Assembly (NCBI RefSeq): GCF_020524035.2
Contig: NZ_CP129013.1
Span: 1,973,822-2,037,821 of the forward strand
Source of the DNA: Bacillus carboniphilus
GTDB taxonomy: Bacteria > Bacillota > Bacilli > Bacillales > JAIVKR01
Direction: 5' to 3'
Length of the DNA: 64,000 nucleotides
Shown here: in pieces, positions 28,718 through 36,917 of the stretch
Numbering within the stretch: position 1 is the first letter of the stretch
Layout: each line of letters starts with the position of its first letter
Notes under the pieces: generated by a model
The model's input: the letters and a program-made list of their open reading frames with translations, nothing else
What the model was told of the DNA's origin: nothing
The model's database searches: none
Made by a program: the position numbers and the translations under genes

Positions 28718-29020
28718 TTAAATCATCTTTAATAACGCTTCTCTACCTTTCATTCCAACTATAATTCCTCTGTTTTCCGCTTCAAATGTGATCGATTCTA
28801 AAGGAGCTTCTAATAATTGTTCAATTGTTCGAACACCTACAGCTCTTCCAGCAATAATACCTCTATCCTTTAACTTATTATTTAAAAGAGCAACATCTAG
28901 TGCCCCACACATAATATATCCATTGTCATTTGTAACAGCCATAAAGTTTGTTTTCGGTAGCTTTACTGTAATCGCAGTAAATTGGTAACCATCGATAATA
29001 ATTGGTGACATATTAACCAT
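28718..29020 (-). CDS. yunC: YunC family protein (DUF1805)
   Basis: A 100-residue protein starting MVNMSPIIIDGYQFTAITVK and including CGALDVALLNNKLKDRGIIAGRAVGVRT, the DUF1805 hallmark. GGAGGGGAA ribosome binding site. Lies 71 bp upstream of the yunB start. Function unknown. Confidence 0.9.
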   Translation of the reverse strand: MVNMSPIIIDGYQFTAITVKLPKTNFMAVTNDNGYIMCGALDVALLNNKLKDRGIIAGRAVGVRTIEQLLEAPLESITFEAENRGIIVGMKGREALLKMI

Positions 29021-29104
29021 TACATTCCCCTCCCTAATTCACTTTATGAAGGAGATAGACGTTATGTGAGAGGTTTTGCTTAGCAATCTCTTGAAAGACT
29101 TATT

Positions 29105-30493
29105 CTACTTTTTTAACTCCCATTCAATTAAATCACGAAGTAGCTCAGGCATAAAATATTGTTTTTTTGTTCCATGGCTTAATTCAGGATATAAAGGACC
29201 TAAAGTAAACATATCAACAGTGGAAACTTTATACGTTCGATCGTGGTCTAACGGTATACCATCCACCCATATTTCCTTGACATGGCGCTCTCCATCTTCT
29301 AATTCTTCGGCTTCAAATGTAAGACCATCATAAATCATCTGTCCCATTACTTTCCCTCTAAAACCTAACCCTTTTAACACAAAATTTTCCATTCGTTTTG
29401 AAGAAGCTTGTAAGATTACTTCTTTTAGCTGGTTACCTTTAATCCAAACATTACAAGGATTAATAGGATGAGGGCATAGTCTATGAATATCCTTTTTTGT
29501 AATTTCCCCTTTCGGAAGAGGTTCAAGAATTATTCCTGCATTGACCATACTTATTTCTCCATTACACCAATCTTTAATAGACTTTGCTAAAAGTGTAGTA
29601 AATGGTGACGGTTTAAACCAATCTAAAGAAAGTTCCTCTTCTAGAAAGGTAATTGGTTGATTTAAAACCTGTTCACTTTGTTCTATCAGTCGATCAATTT
29701 GCTTATTAGACCGCTCATTTTCATGCTCCCACTTGTCCATTGAATATAATTGTGCATGCTTTTCAACAATTTTGTTTATTTGTAAATCCAACGTAATTTC
29801 GATTTCCCCAACATATTGTCCAAACTTACCGGCACCTGTTAATAAAACGCCATTAACCCTTTTGCCACTTTGCAAAACATGATGAGTATGCGCTCCAATT
29901 ATCACATCAATTTGTGGGTATTTCTCTGCTAACCATTCATCATCAGAAATTCCTAAATGAGATAAAAACACGATCATATCACAGAGAGATTCAAGTTTAT
30001 TTAACACTTCTTCTATTCGGGAATAAGGGTCTTCAATTTTCCATTTTAATGCTTCGTAAAAGAGTGGATAATATGTTGTTAAACCAAAAACCCCTACTTT
30101 CACACCGTTTTCTAACGTGAAAACCTTAAAAGAATTGGTCCAACTAGGAGAGGAACCATCTGGATAAAAGAGATTATCGACAAGAACAGGAAATTTAGCC
30201 TCATTGTATAAATTGTCTAATGCTTCATGTGAGAGAGTAATACCCTCATTATTTCCGATGACATGACCATCAATATGGAGATCATTTAAAAGTGCAATAT
30301 TACCTTTTCCGTCTGTTGCTTCTGAAAGAGGATGAAATCGATCAACATGGTCCCCTCCGTCAAAAACAAGAACACTTCGACCCTTTTCTAAATAGTGATT
30401 TCTTTTAAAATCAATAAAACTGATGATTTTAGACCAATTTTCAAAATGACTATGTAGATCGTTGATATGAAAGATGTGTAGCTTCTCTTTCAC
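29105..30493 (-). CDS. yunD: Bifunctional metallophosphatase/5'-nucleotidase YunD
   Basis: A 462-residue enzyme of the UshA-like 5'-nucleotidase/UDP-sugar hydrolase family. N-terminal calcineurin-like domain with the metal ligands in FHINDLHSHF, FDGGDHVD, GNNEGI (variant of GNHE), and IGAHTHH; C-terminal substrate-binding domain from about residue 300. There is no signal peptide, so it is cytosolic, unlike UshA. The start is GTG at 30493 with GGAGGGGAA upstream. GNNE in place of GNHE is worth noting. Just downstream of yunE with 18 bp spacing. Confidence 0.88.
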   Translation of the reverse strand: MKEKLHIFHINDLHSHFENWSKIISFIDFKRNHYLEKGRSVLVFDGGDHVDRFHPLSEATDGKGNIALLNDLHIDGHVIGNNEGITLSHEALDNLYNEAKFPVLVDNLFYPDGSSPSWTNSFKVFTLENGVKVGVFGLTTYYPLFYEALKWKIEDPYSRIEEVLNKLESLCDMIVFLSHLGISDDEWLAEKYPQIDVIIGAHTHHVLQSGKRVNGVLLTGAGKFGQYVGEIEITLDLQINKIVEKHAQLYSMDKWEHENERSNKQIDRLIEQSEQVLNQPITFLEEELSLDWFKPSPFTTLLAKSIKDWCNGEISMVNAGIILEPLPKGEITKKDIHRLCPHPINPCNVWIKGNQLKEVILQASSKRMENFVLKGLGFRGKVMGQMIYDGLTFEAEELEDGERHVKEIWVDGIPLDHDRTYKVSTVDMFTLGPLYPELSHGTKKQYFMPELLRDLIEWELKK

Positions 30494-30511
30494 TTCCCCT
30501 CCTCCTTTCAA

Positions 30512-31324
30512 TTAAAAAATAAGGCGTATTCCTATAATAATGAGAACCATCCGCAGTACTCTGACAACCGTTTCACTTTTCATTCGTTGATTTAACCAAG
30601 CACCTAGCTTGCTACCAAACCAAGCACCAGGCAAAAGTGCCATGGTAAATAGCCAATTCACATGTCCTAAATAAATATGCGTACTGGAGCTTAAAATTGC
30701 CGACAAAAGAATCATAAACATCGATGTTCCCACCGCTATATGTGGAGGAAAAGCAAATAATAAAATCATTGCAGGAACCATTAAAGATCCTCCACCTATT
30801 CCAAAAAGACCAGAAAGCAATCCGACAATAAAAGCAATACTCACAGCAATAATAGGTTCAATTGAATAGGTCTGCTCCTCACCGGTATCATCTATATACG
30901 TTCTTATTTTTTTTGTTCCAATATTAAGATTAAGCGGCTTTATGTAGTTTTTCACCATTAAAACAATGGATAAAAAAATCATAAATAAACCAAACCATAG
31001 AGAGAAAGACTCCGCGTTTAAATATTTATTAATAAAAGCTCCAACAATTCCTCCAGGTCCACTTCCTAAAAAAAATAACAACCCACTCTTATAGTCAATT
31101 TTTTTATATTTCATATAAGCTAACGTTGAGGACAAAGCTGTACCAATGATAATAACAAGAGATGTTCCCACCGCCATCTGAGGCGTTAACCCGCTAAATT
31201 TACTGTGGAAGGCTCCTAAAAATAATAAGGAGGGAACGATAATTACTCCCCCTCCAAGCCCAATTAAACTTCCTAATACCCCTGCCACAAAACCTAAGAA
31301 AATTAATATTACGATCCAATCCAT
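30512..31324 (-). CDS. yunE: TauE/SafE family anion exporter YunE
   Basis: A 270-residue membrane protein of 7-8 spans with the duplicated TauE/SafE motif: GSLIGLGGGVIIVPSLL near the N-terminus and LSGLFGIGGGSLMVPAMI in the second half. Members move sulfite, sulfoacetate or other organosulfonates; the substrate here is unknown. Probably co-transcribed with yunD. Confidence 0.9.
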   Translation of the reverse strand: MDWIVILIFLGFVAGVLGSLIGLGGGVIIVPSLLFLGAFHSKFSGLTPQMAVGTSLVIIIGTALSSTLAYMKYKKIDYKSGLLFFLGSGPGGIVGAFINKYLNAESFSLWFGLFMIFLSIVLMVKNYIKPLNLNIGTKKIRTYIDDTGEEQTYSIEPIIAVSIAFIVGLLSGLFGIGGGSLMVPAMILLFAFPPHIAVGTSMFMILLSAILSSSTHIYLGHVNWLFTMALLPGAWFGSKLGAWLNQRMKSETVVRVLRMVLIIIGIRLIF

Positions 31325-31380
31325 ATTTGTCTTCCTCTTTCTATACTTAATACGTGTTCAATATATATAAAAAGTTACAA

Positions 31381-32223
31381 TCATTCAAACAAGTGAAGCT
31401 GTTTAGGTGCTAACCCCTCAAAATCGAGTCCAAGTAAATCTTTCAATTGTTTTGCATTATCTGCTGCATCTCCGCCAGAATTGTTATTAAACAAAATGGT
31501 GAGGTTTTTACTCTTGCTTTTTATTTTCTCTATTTTTTCTTTCCATTCTTGTAATTCATTATGATTATACCTATATAAATAACGAACCTCTCTCCAGTTG
31601 CCTTCTTTCGGTTTTAGCCACCCATGCGTATTCCTACCATGTAATCGAACAAGAGTCGTTTTCTCATTGGTAGGTTCCAATATAGTGGGGACACAGCCTT
31701 GTCCAATTTGGGGTTCATCGCAAATACTATGAATCCAACCTTCTTTTTTCATAAAAGAAATGGTTTGATGCTCCATCAACTCAGTAAACCAAGAACGGTG
31801 ACGAAATTCAAGTGCAACAGGAGTATTTTTCATCAACTCTTTACATTTCCTTAAATAATTTACGTTCCTTCTCGTACAATCAAACCATGGTGGAAATTGA
31901 AAAAGAACTACCTCTAACTTTTTTGCCTCTAAATAAGGTTTAATAGATTCAAGGAACGCTTCAAACATCATTTCAATGTTTTGAAAGGGCTCCATATCTT
32001 TTTTATGAAGCGTCATTCCTTGGAATGCTTTAACAACAAATCGAAAAGAATCTGGTGTTTGCTTAACCCATTTTTCAGCATTTTTAACAGGTTGAATCGC
32101 ATAAAAGCTTGAATCAACTTCTACTACTGGAAAATGAGCGGCGTACTGTTCTAATTTATTTTTACTAGGTTCAGTATACAAGGTATCATGATCTCCCCAT
32201 CCTGTTAAACCGATTAAGATCAC
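31381..32223 (-). CDS. yunF: DUF72 family protein YunF
   Basis: A 280-residue TIM-barrel protein (MILIGLTGWGDHDTLY, FPVVEVDSSFYAIQ, VVLFQFPPWFDC, VALEFRHRSWF, VRLHGRN, LFNNNSGGDAADNA). The pattern is characteristic of DUF72/YecE proteins; biochemical function unsettled. The start is GTG at 32223 with AGGGGGATT upstream. Confidence 0.9.
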   Translation of the reverse strand: MILIGLTGWGDHDTLYTEPSKNKLEQYAAHFPVVEVDSSFYAIQPVKNAEKWVKQTPDSFRFVVKAFQGMTLHKKDMEPFQNIEMMFEAFLESIKPYLEAKKLEVVLFQFPPWFDCTRRNVNYLRKCKELMKNTPVALEFRHRSWFTELMEHQTISFMKKEGWIHSICDEPQIGQGCVPTILEPTNEKTTLVRLHGRNTHGWLKPKEGNWREVRYLYRYNHNELQEWKEKIEKIKSKSKNLTILFNNNSGGDAADNAKQLKDLLGLDFEGLAPKQLHLFE

Positions 32224-32260
32224 CGTAAATCCCCCTATCACTTTTTCCGAAACACCTTAA

Positions 32261-32299
32261 AAAACAAATAAGTCAGCGTAGAATTATCCCCCTGACTTA
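32261..32299 (-). terminator. Terminator of the gene at 32337
   Basis: TAAGTCAG and CTGACTTA stem around a 15-base loop, then TTTGTTTTTT on the minus strand. Confidence 0.75.
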
Positions 32300-32336
32300 A
32301 AACTATTGTAGCATTATTTTCTTTTGTTTTCCCATT

Positions 32337-32855
32337 TCAGATTCTTTCAGTTGAGTAATTAATATTCATACCATTCAATATATCAACCATGACATCTTTA
32401 AATATATTAGCAGCTACACCATTAAAGTTCTCATAATAATCAGACTGATCATCATTAAAAAACTGAATGATTTGACTAGATATTATTGGAAATACAGCAA
32501 CCTCACCAAAGCGTTCTGATAAAAGAACCGTTTTGAAAAGGTGATTTGTTTCAAGAGCTACTACTAATAATTCAGCTATTCCTAAAGCTGTCTTTACACA
32601 TAATTGATCAGCCCTTTTTCTTGTGAATTCTTCTTCGACAATTACTTGTAACCGAACTCCACTAAAACAATACTCCTTCGTAATTAAAGAATCTAAAGCT
32701 TGAGCTTTTTTTTCACCATTCACGATTATCCTTAAAATGAACAGATTACTTGTAATTTCTTGTAGTGGTCTAATACGAACAAGAGGATCGTCTCCCACCG
32801 TATGGATAATCTTTTCAGATTGTGTCATCCAAGGGGATGATAAACTAGGGTCCAA
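32337..32855 (-). CDS. Unrecognised 172-residue cytosolic protein
   Basis: TTG start with AGGGGG 7 bp upstream. Mixed alpha/beta character, no transmembrane segment or signal. I do not recognise the family. A conserved-looking stretch is QLCVKTALGIAELLVVALE. It sits upstream of yunF as a separate transcription unit with its own terminator. The region between it and the next gene carries MITE copy D. Confidence 0.65.
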   Translation of the reverse strand: MDPSLSSPWMTQSEKIIHTVGDDPLVRIRPLQEITSNLFILRIIVNGEKKAQALDSLITKEYCFSGVRLQVIVEEEFTRKRADQLCVKTALGIAELLVVALETNHLFKTVLLSERFGEVAVFPIISSQIIQFFNDDQSDYYENFNGVAANIFKDVMVDILNGMNINYSTERI

Positions 32856-32997
32856 CTGATTTCCCCCTTTCTTTTTAATTAGTATATGTTCCGTTACTAT
32901 GTTTGCTTGAGCACTGTACCTAACTTTTTAAAAAAAGTTAGGTTATATGAATGATAATATAGGAACAAAATTAATATACTATGTGTAAATGATATAA

Positions 32998-33143
32998 GTG
33001 CGTGTTCAAAAAATAGGGGAAAATGGACGCTGGGACGCTGGATAGAAAAGCCGAAACCCTTTGTAAGTCCATCATCTAAGTACAGCCACGACGCGCGAGC
33101 TAACGATGATGCTAGGCCATCGTAGGACTTTTTGAACAACCTC
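32998..33143. mobile_element. MITE-like element, copy D (146 bp)
   Basis: Ends GTGCGTGTTCAAAAAAT and ACTTTTTGAACAACCTC, flanked by TATAA at 32993-32997 and 33144-33148. The interior differs from B and C and holds a three-stem module: CATCATC (33070-33076) with GATGATG (33105-33111), inner AGC with GCT. Confidence 0.85.
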
Positions 33144-33308
33144 TATAATGAATATTGTTATATTTTTCCAAAGAAGGAGCTAATATAGAACCCACTACAT
33201 AACGATCATGTTATTCTAACTTATATGAATTAATACTTCATGTAAGTGTTTAGGTTCATTTAATGATATAATTTAAAGATAATAAAAAATATTGAACGGG
33301 GGCTACAG

Positions 33309-33482
33309 ATGAATTACGGAACATGTTACTATTGTGGAAGAACATTTCAATCGTTTGAATTATCATCACTTCCCAATACTGATTCTCAATCTTCACAAAA
33401 AGAATATTGTCCTGAATGTTACTCTGAAGTGGTAGAACGACTTAAAGAGGAATCTGAAAAAGATACTGATCGTACATCCTAA
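33309..33482 (+). CDS. 57-residue zinc-ribbon-like protein
   Basis: MNYGTCYYCGRTFQSFEL and EYCPECYSEV supply two CxxC pairs separated by about 35 residues, a probable zinc ribbon. A charged C-terminal tail follows. GGGGGC ribosome binding site. No specific family recognised; likely a small metal-binding cytosolic protein. Confidence 0.6.
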   Translation: MNYGTCYYCGRTFQSFELSSLPNTDSQSSQKEYCPECYSEVVERLKEESEKDTDRTS

Positions 33483-33505
33483 AACTAATTAAAATATCTA
33501 TAATA

Positions 33506-33535
33506 AAGCCATCTTCGAAAACAAAGGTGGCTTAT
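33506..33535. terminator. Bidirectional hairpin between the zinc-ribbon gene and the DUF421 gene
   Basis: AAGCCATCTT and AAGGTGGCTT (one G-U pair). On the minus strand it is followed by TTATTATAG, so it best serves the DUF421 gene. Confidence 0.55.
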
Positions 33536-33615
33536 AGTCGTTTGAAATATTATAAATATACCCTATAGAGAAAACCTCATCCTATCTCCTTCATAAAGTT
33601 TTCTTCAAAAAATCT

Positions 33616-34224
33616 CTATCGATGATGTTCAGGTGGTTTATTCGTTTCAATTTTTTTTGTGAAAAGGTTGTTTGAATGATTTTCTTCTACCATTGAATAA
33701 GATTTAGTCTCTTGAAAAATATTTTTTATTTCTTGTAATTGTTCTAAAAGCTGATGAAATTCTTTCATTGTTATGGGTTTAGCCTCTAGCGTTAATTCAA
33801 CCCCGATTGTTCCGTTAGGTTCTAATGTTGCCCATTTGACATCCGTTATTTCACTAACTCCCTTGTTTCTTAAATTCATTTCTAATTCATCTACTGTCAT
33901 TCGTACATGTTTAAAATTAGTTTCAATTATTTTTCCATTTTCAATCAGAATCTTTGATTTCCCCGATAGCATCTTTTCAAACCAATCAAACTTCAACTGA
34001 AGATATTCAATTATAATTAATGTGAGTACCAGAACAAACCCTATTAAAATGGTTATCCATAAATCCTTTCCAGAAACGGGTCTTATTAATAAAGGACCAA
34101 TTGCAATCATAATAACTGTTTGGGATAATGTCATTTGCGAAATTGATTTTCTTCCAGCAATTCTTAACAACATGGTACCAGCGAAAACAATGAGCACGGT
34201 TTTCCATATCCAATCGAACTCCAT
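33616..34224 (-). CDS. DUF421 family membrane protein
   Basis: A 202-residue protein. Three membrane spans fall in residues 5-85 with the family stretch AGRKSISQMTLSQTVIMIAIG, followed by a cytosolic DUF421 domain (KILIENGKIIETNFKHVRMTVDELEMNLRNKGVSEITDVKWATLEPNG). Relatives in B. subtilis (YetF, YdfS and others) are linked to spore membranes. The C-terminal 30 residues are polar and variable. AAAGGAG upstream. Confidence 0.85.
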   Translation of the reverse strand: MEFDWIWKTVLIVFAGTMLLRIAGRKSISQMTLSQTVIMIAIGPLLIRPVSGKDLWITILIGFVLVLTLIIIEYLQLKFDWFEKMLSGKSKILIENGKIIETNFKHVRMTVDELEMNLRNKGVSEITDVKWATLEPNGTIGVELTLEAKPITMKEFHQLLEQLQEIKNIFQETKSYSMVEENHSNNLFTKKIETNKPPEHHR

Positions 34225-34454
34225 TTCCTCAACTCCTTTACCTTTTTGATGAACCTATTTTTCTATACTTTTTGTTTCATATGCTTCTATTATTCATTTT
34301 CAATGAAAGGGAATTTAGTGAGTCTATTCCTCCTTTGATATCCATTTCACTACTTTCATATACATTATTTTCAGAAAAGATTAATATAATTACAGCCATT
34401 GAATCGTTTACATACACTTTTACAAAATATATTTCTAAATTTGAAATGGAGGTA

Positions 34455-34480
34455 TCAAAAAAAAGCCCCAAAAGGGACTT
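34455..34480 (-). terminator. Terminator of the NTF2-like gene
   Basis: AAGTCCC TTTT GGGGCTT then seven Ts on the minus strand; the same hairpin as at 8662-8679. The 230 bp between it and the DUF421 gene start show no gene. Confidence 0.75.
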
Positions 34481-34509
34481 ATATGTCTTTCTAACCTTCG
34501 CTTTAGTCA

Positions 34510-34926
34510 TTATGCATTGTGAATAGCGATTGAACTAATCTTCCATTGACCTTCAATATTTTGAACCCAATAAGATGTCGGCTCTTTTTCATATACTTCG
34601 TCATTACTGTTAATTCGAGTCCAAGTTACATTAATTAGAGCTGCTCTTGGATTAAATACCGTTACAACTCTGTTGCTTTCAAATGTATCTTTATGATTGT
34701 GATTATTAAAATTATCCAGTTGTGCTTTTAACAACGCATGTGCTTCTTCGTGAGAATGGGTTGCGATGTAATTTGAGTCCTTTGTAAAAGAGAATGTTAC
34801 ATTAAAGAAGTTTAGGAGTTGAGAAATATCTTCTGGTCGGTTTCTAATCTGATCAAGAAAGGTCTCAATATAGCTATCAAACCACTTTTTTATTGATTCT
34901 TCTGTTGTTACCATAGTATTTTGCAT
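34510..34926 (-). CDS. NTF2/SnoaL-like small protein
   Basis: A 138-residue protein whose size and C-terminal pattern (INVTWTR, SYWVQNIEGQWKISSIAIHNA) resemble the NTF2-like superfamily (DUF4440/SnoaL type). These are cone-shaped binding or enzymatic folds; ligand unknown. AAGGAG upstream. It adjoins phage-type sequence at 35.0-35.1 kb and could be part of an older insert. Confidence 0.55.
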   Translation of the reverse strand: MQNTMVTTEESIKKWFDSYIETFLDQIRNRPEDISQLLNFFNVTFSFTKDSNYIATHSHEEAHALLKAQLDNFNNHNHKDTFESNRVVTVFNPRAALINVTWTRINSNDEVYEKEPTSYWVQNIEGQWKISSIAIHNA

Positions 34927-35021
34927 AATAAAAACTCCTTTCGTGTACTAAATAAATTTTAACATCTACATATATATATTTTATTGATATAGAAAAAAAA
35001 TTCAATAAATATACATAAAAT

Positions 35022-35075
35022 TACCGCTAATACATGCATCCAAAAGGCGGAGCCTTGGATTTGTACCAGCGGTAT
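35022..35075. other. Long nested hairpin left of the integration site
   Basis: Coding-minus reading: TACCGCT..AGCGGTA outer stem, ATCCAA with TTGGAT and GGC with GCC inside. No T-run follows directly. It may be a structured terminator downstream of the former sufB end or part of phage attachment DNA. Confidence 0.45.
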
Positions 35076-35093
35076 ACAGAAAATATTTAATTT

Positions 35094-35111
35094 GTGGGTG
35101 AAATGTGGGTG
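35094..35111. repeat. Phased GTGGGTG repeats outside the left attachment site
   Basis: GTGGGTG at 35094-35100 and 35105-35111, 11 bp apart, 42 bp outside the left 32-bp repeat. The spacing mimics integrase arm-type sites but the sequence differs from the CGGCAC sites inside the island. Confidence 0.5.
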
Positions 35112-35152
35112 TTTTGTTCAACCCCAACACTCCACCCTTTATATATCAAGGC

Positions 35153-35184
35153 TATCCAATACTACCTTCCATTTCAAATTTAAT
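35153..35184. repeat. Left attachment repeat (duplicated sufB 3' end)
   Basis: 32 bp identical except one base to 45430-45461 inside the sufB C-terminal codons. On the minus strand it still encodes [11 protein letters not shown] and a TAG stop. It marks the left boundary of the integrated element. Confidence 0.88.
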
Positions 35185-35288
35185 TAATGGAGGTTTTCAA
35201 ACTAAATTAAAACGGTCGTAAAATACTGATAAATAAAGGTTTTTAATTACTTGGATATCAAATCAAATCATTTTACATTGAAATGAAC

Positions 35289-35316
35289 CGGCACAAAATC
35301 GGCACGAAGTCGGCAC
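35289..35316. repeat. Integrase arm-type sites, left end
   Basis: CGGCAC at 35289, 35300 and 35311, exactly 11 bp apart; the same motif lies next to the integrase at the right end. Confidence 0.65.
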
Positions 35317-35373
35317 AAACTAAAAATCACATTACTTCTCATTATATATATCGGTTTTTAGATAAGTTTTTTC

Positions 35374-35637
35374 TTATAAGAATTTTTCAACATCAATATC
35401 TTTCCCTAACTTGTTCAACCCTTTATTAATTTTAACAATGGTTGAGTATTTAGGTTTGTAATCTTTATCATTACAAAGTTTTGATATTGTGGGGCGTCCT
35501 AACTGGGACGCTTTTTCTAACTTCAATTGGTTAATGTCCTCCTGTTTATCTAACCAACGTCCGAACTTTGTTCTACTCTTCCCCAATCCAAACAACTTCT
35601 CACTCTCCTTTATGTTTTTTATCTCCATTCTAGCCAT
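35374..35637 (-). CDS. XRE-family helix-turn-helix regulator
   Basis: An 87-residue protein with a Cro/CI-type HTH: KFGRWLDKQEDINQLKLEKASQLGRPTISKLCND, where the recognition helix follows GRPTISKL. It lies beside the left attachment site, divergent from the small early operon, a typical place for a phage repressor. No strong ribosome binding site is visible for the first ATG, so the start may be the next Met (35628). Confidence 0.75.
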   Translation of the reverse strand: MARMEIKNIKESEKLFGLGKSRTKFGRWLDKQEDINQLKLEKASQLGRPTISKLCNDKDYKPKYSTIVKINKGLNKLGKDIDVEKFL

Positions 35638-35750
35638 TATGTACGTTTTTTAAACTTTAGAAAAAAAAGTTACATAATGGACAAGCGATAGTTAATATCC
35701 TTTAACAAGACGTCAAAACAAGGCGTCTACAACTAAAGGAGGGAATCAAC

Positions 35751-35885
35751 ATGAATGAAGAATTAGCGTTGTTATTGATCGAGTGCGAGGACGTCTACCT
35801 CACAGAAGAGGGACGTCAACTATTAGGAGAGATACTTAACGATATAAAATGTTCAGAAAATATCGTAAAGGAAAAAGCGTCATGA
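35751..35885 (+). CDS. 44-residue small protein of the island early operon
   Basis: MNEELALLLIECEDVYLTEE and onward; acidic, no known domain. AAAGGAGGG lies 6-10 bp upstream. Its TGA overlaps the next ATG (ATGA), indicating translational coupling. GACGTC occurs twice inside it. Confidence 0.6.
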   Translation: MNEELALLLIECEDVYLTEEGRQLLGEILNDIKCSENIVKEKAS

Positions 35886-36040
35886 GTTATCGTCCGACCG
35901 TCAGATACGATAAAAGATATAAAAAGTATGTGGATAAACTTTTTAAAGCGCCAACATTAGATCGTAACCAAATTATCAGATTAGCTCTTTTCACCGCTGC
36001 ACACTCAAGGGATTTTTTTAAACGTGATCCAACAATATAA
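35882..36040 (+). CDS. 52-residue small basic protein of the island early operon
   Basis: MSYRPTVRYDKRYKKYVDKL then a helical LDRNQIIRLALFTAAHSRDFF. Rich in Arg, Lys and Tyr; the second half looks like a ribbon-helix-helix or RHH-like helix pair, which would fit a small DNA-binding protein, but this is inference. Overlaps the previous gene by 4 bp. Confidence 0.6.
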   Translation: MSYRPTVRYDKRYKKYVDKLFKAPTLDRNQIIRLALFTAAHSRDFFKRDPTI

Positions 36041-36144
36041 AAGAATAGACGTCCCTCTCCCCTCTCCATCGTGGAATATAGGTGATACCGATTTATGGCG
36101 GTATAAGAGTGCACCAGAGATAAATGAGAAGGGGGACGTCAGCA

Positions 36145-36462
36145 ATGTTATCGATCGAAGAACAAATGAGGTTGAAAAAGTTAGCGGAGATCCTAGACGG
36201 TCAGGTGACAGACTCGCCCAAAAGCAAAAGACGGAACTACGTGGACGACAGACTGAGGGACGTTCTGGGGAGATTCATGAGCACAGAATCATCAATCAAG
36301 GAGGAATCCGAATTAAATTGGGATAGAGATATAAAGATTGTCAGGGTTAAAGATGGTTACGGGAGTTATCTAGTCAAGGATCGCCTGTTTACGGCTGAGG
36401 ACGTCTGTAACTTTGTGGCTGTGGGCGCGGTTATATTGGGAGGGTTATGGCTCTTTAAATAA
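36145..36462 (+). CDS. 105-residue island protein with a C-terminal membrane segment
   Basis: Starts MLSIEEQMRLKKLAEILDGQ with AAGGGGG 9 bp upstream. The middle is charged; the last about 18 residues (FVAVGAVILGGLWLFK) form a membrane anchor. No family recognised. Third gene of the small early operon. Confidence 0.6.
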   Translation: MLSIEEQMRLKKLAEILDGQVTDSPKSKRRNYVDDRLRDVLGRFMSTESSIKEESELNWDRDIKIVRVKDGYGSYLVKDRLFTAEDVCNFVAVGAVILGGLWLFK

Positions 36463-36635
36463 AAAACTCCATAAAGGAGCAAGTAGACGCGTGGGAGGTG
36501 TAAACCTTCCTTTTATGATATAAAAAAATTGAAAAATTTATTAAAAATTAGATAATATACCCAATCACGAAGATATGTTTTTCATATTTATATAGTATAA
36601 TGTGATTTTTTATGGGAAGGAGTTGATTAATTAAT

Positions 36636-36845
36636 ATGTACCACCCTTGTGATGGGCTAGCTGAAATTCTAAAATGTCAGATAAACAGAGCAGTAGCTTT
36701 ACTTCTTAACAGTGGGGATATTCAAAATCTCGTTGTTAAAAAAGTGGAAAATGGAGTAGTTGCTGGAAAAGATTTAAACAATCCCCAGGCTGTTTATTTC
36801 GTATCTATTGATAAAATCGAACGTATTATTACGTATCCAGATTAA
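36636..36845 (+). CDS. 69-residue island protein of unknown function
   Basis: MYHPCDGLAEILKCQINRAV and onward; soluble, no known motif. GGAAGGAG lies about 13 bp upstream of the ATG. Followed by a good terminator at 36857. Separated from the preceding operon by about 170 bp containing GGAAGG-type inverted repeats. Confidence 0.55.
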   Translation: MYHPCDGLAEILKCQINRAVALLLNSGDIQNLVVKKVENGVVAGKDLNNPQAVYFVSIDKIERIITYPD

Positions 36846-36856
36846 GTTGAGCTATC

Positions 36857-36880
36857 AACCCACTCGCTTGAGTGGGTTTT
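36857..36880 (+). terminator. Terminator after the 69-residue gene
   Basis: AACCCACTC GCTT GAGTGGGTT then TTG; 9-bp stem. Confidence 0.8.
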
Positions 36881-36917
36881 GTCATACATTAAAGGAGATC
36901 TTAGCAGTATGGTCAGA

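Noticed and set aside
36024..36326. A 100-codon frame starting MIQQYKRIDVPL
   Set aside because: It overlaps the better supported gene at 36145 in another frame, has no ribosome binding site, and its second half is an Arg/Gln-rich shadow translation.
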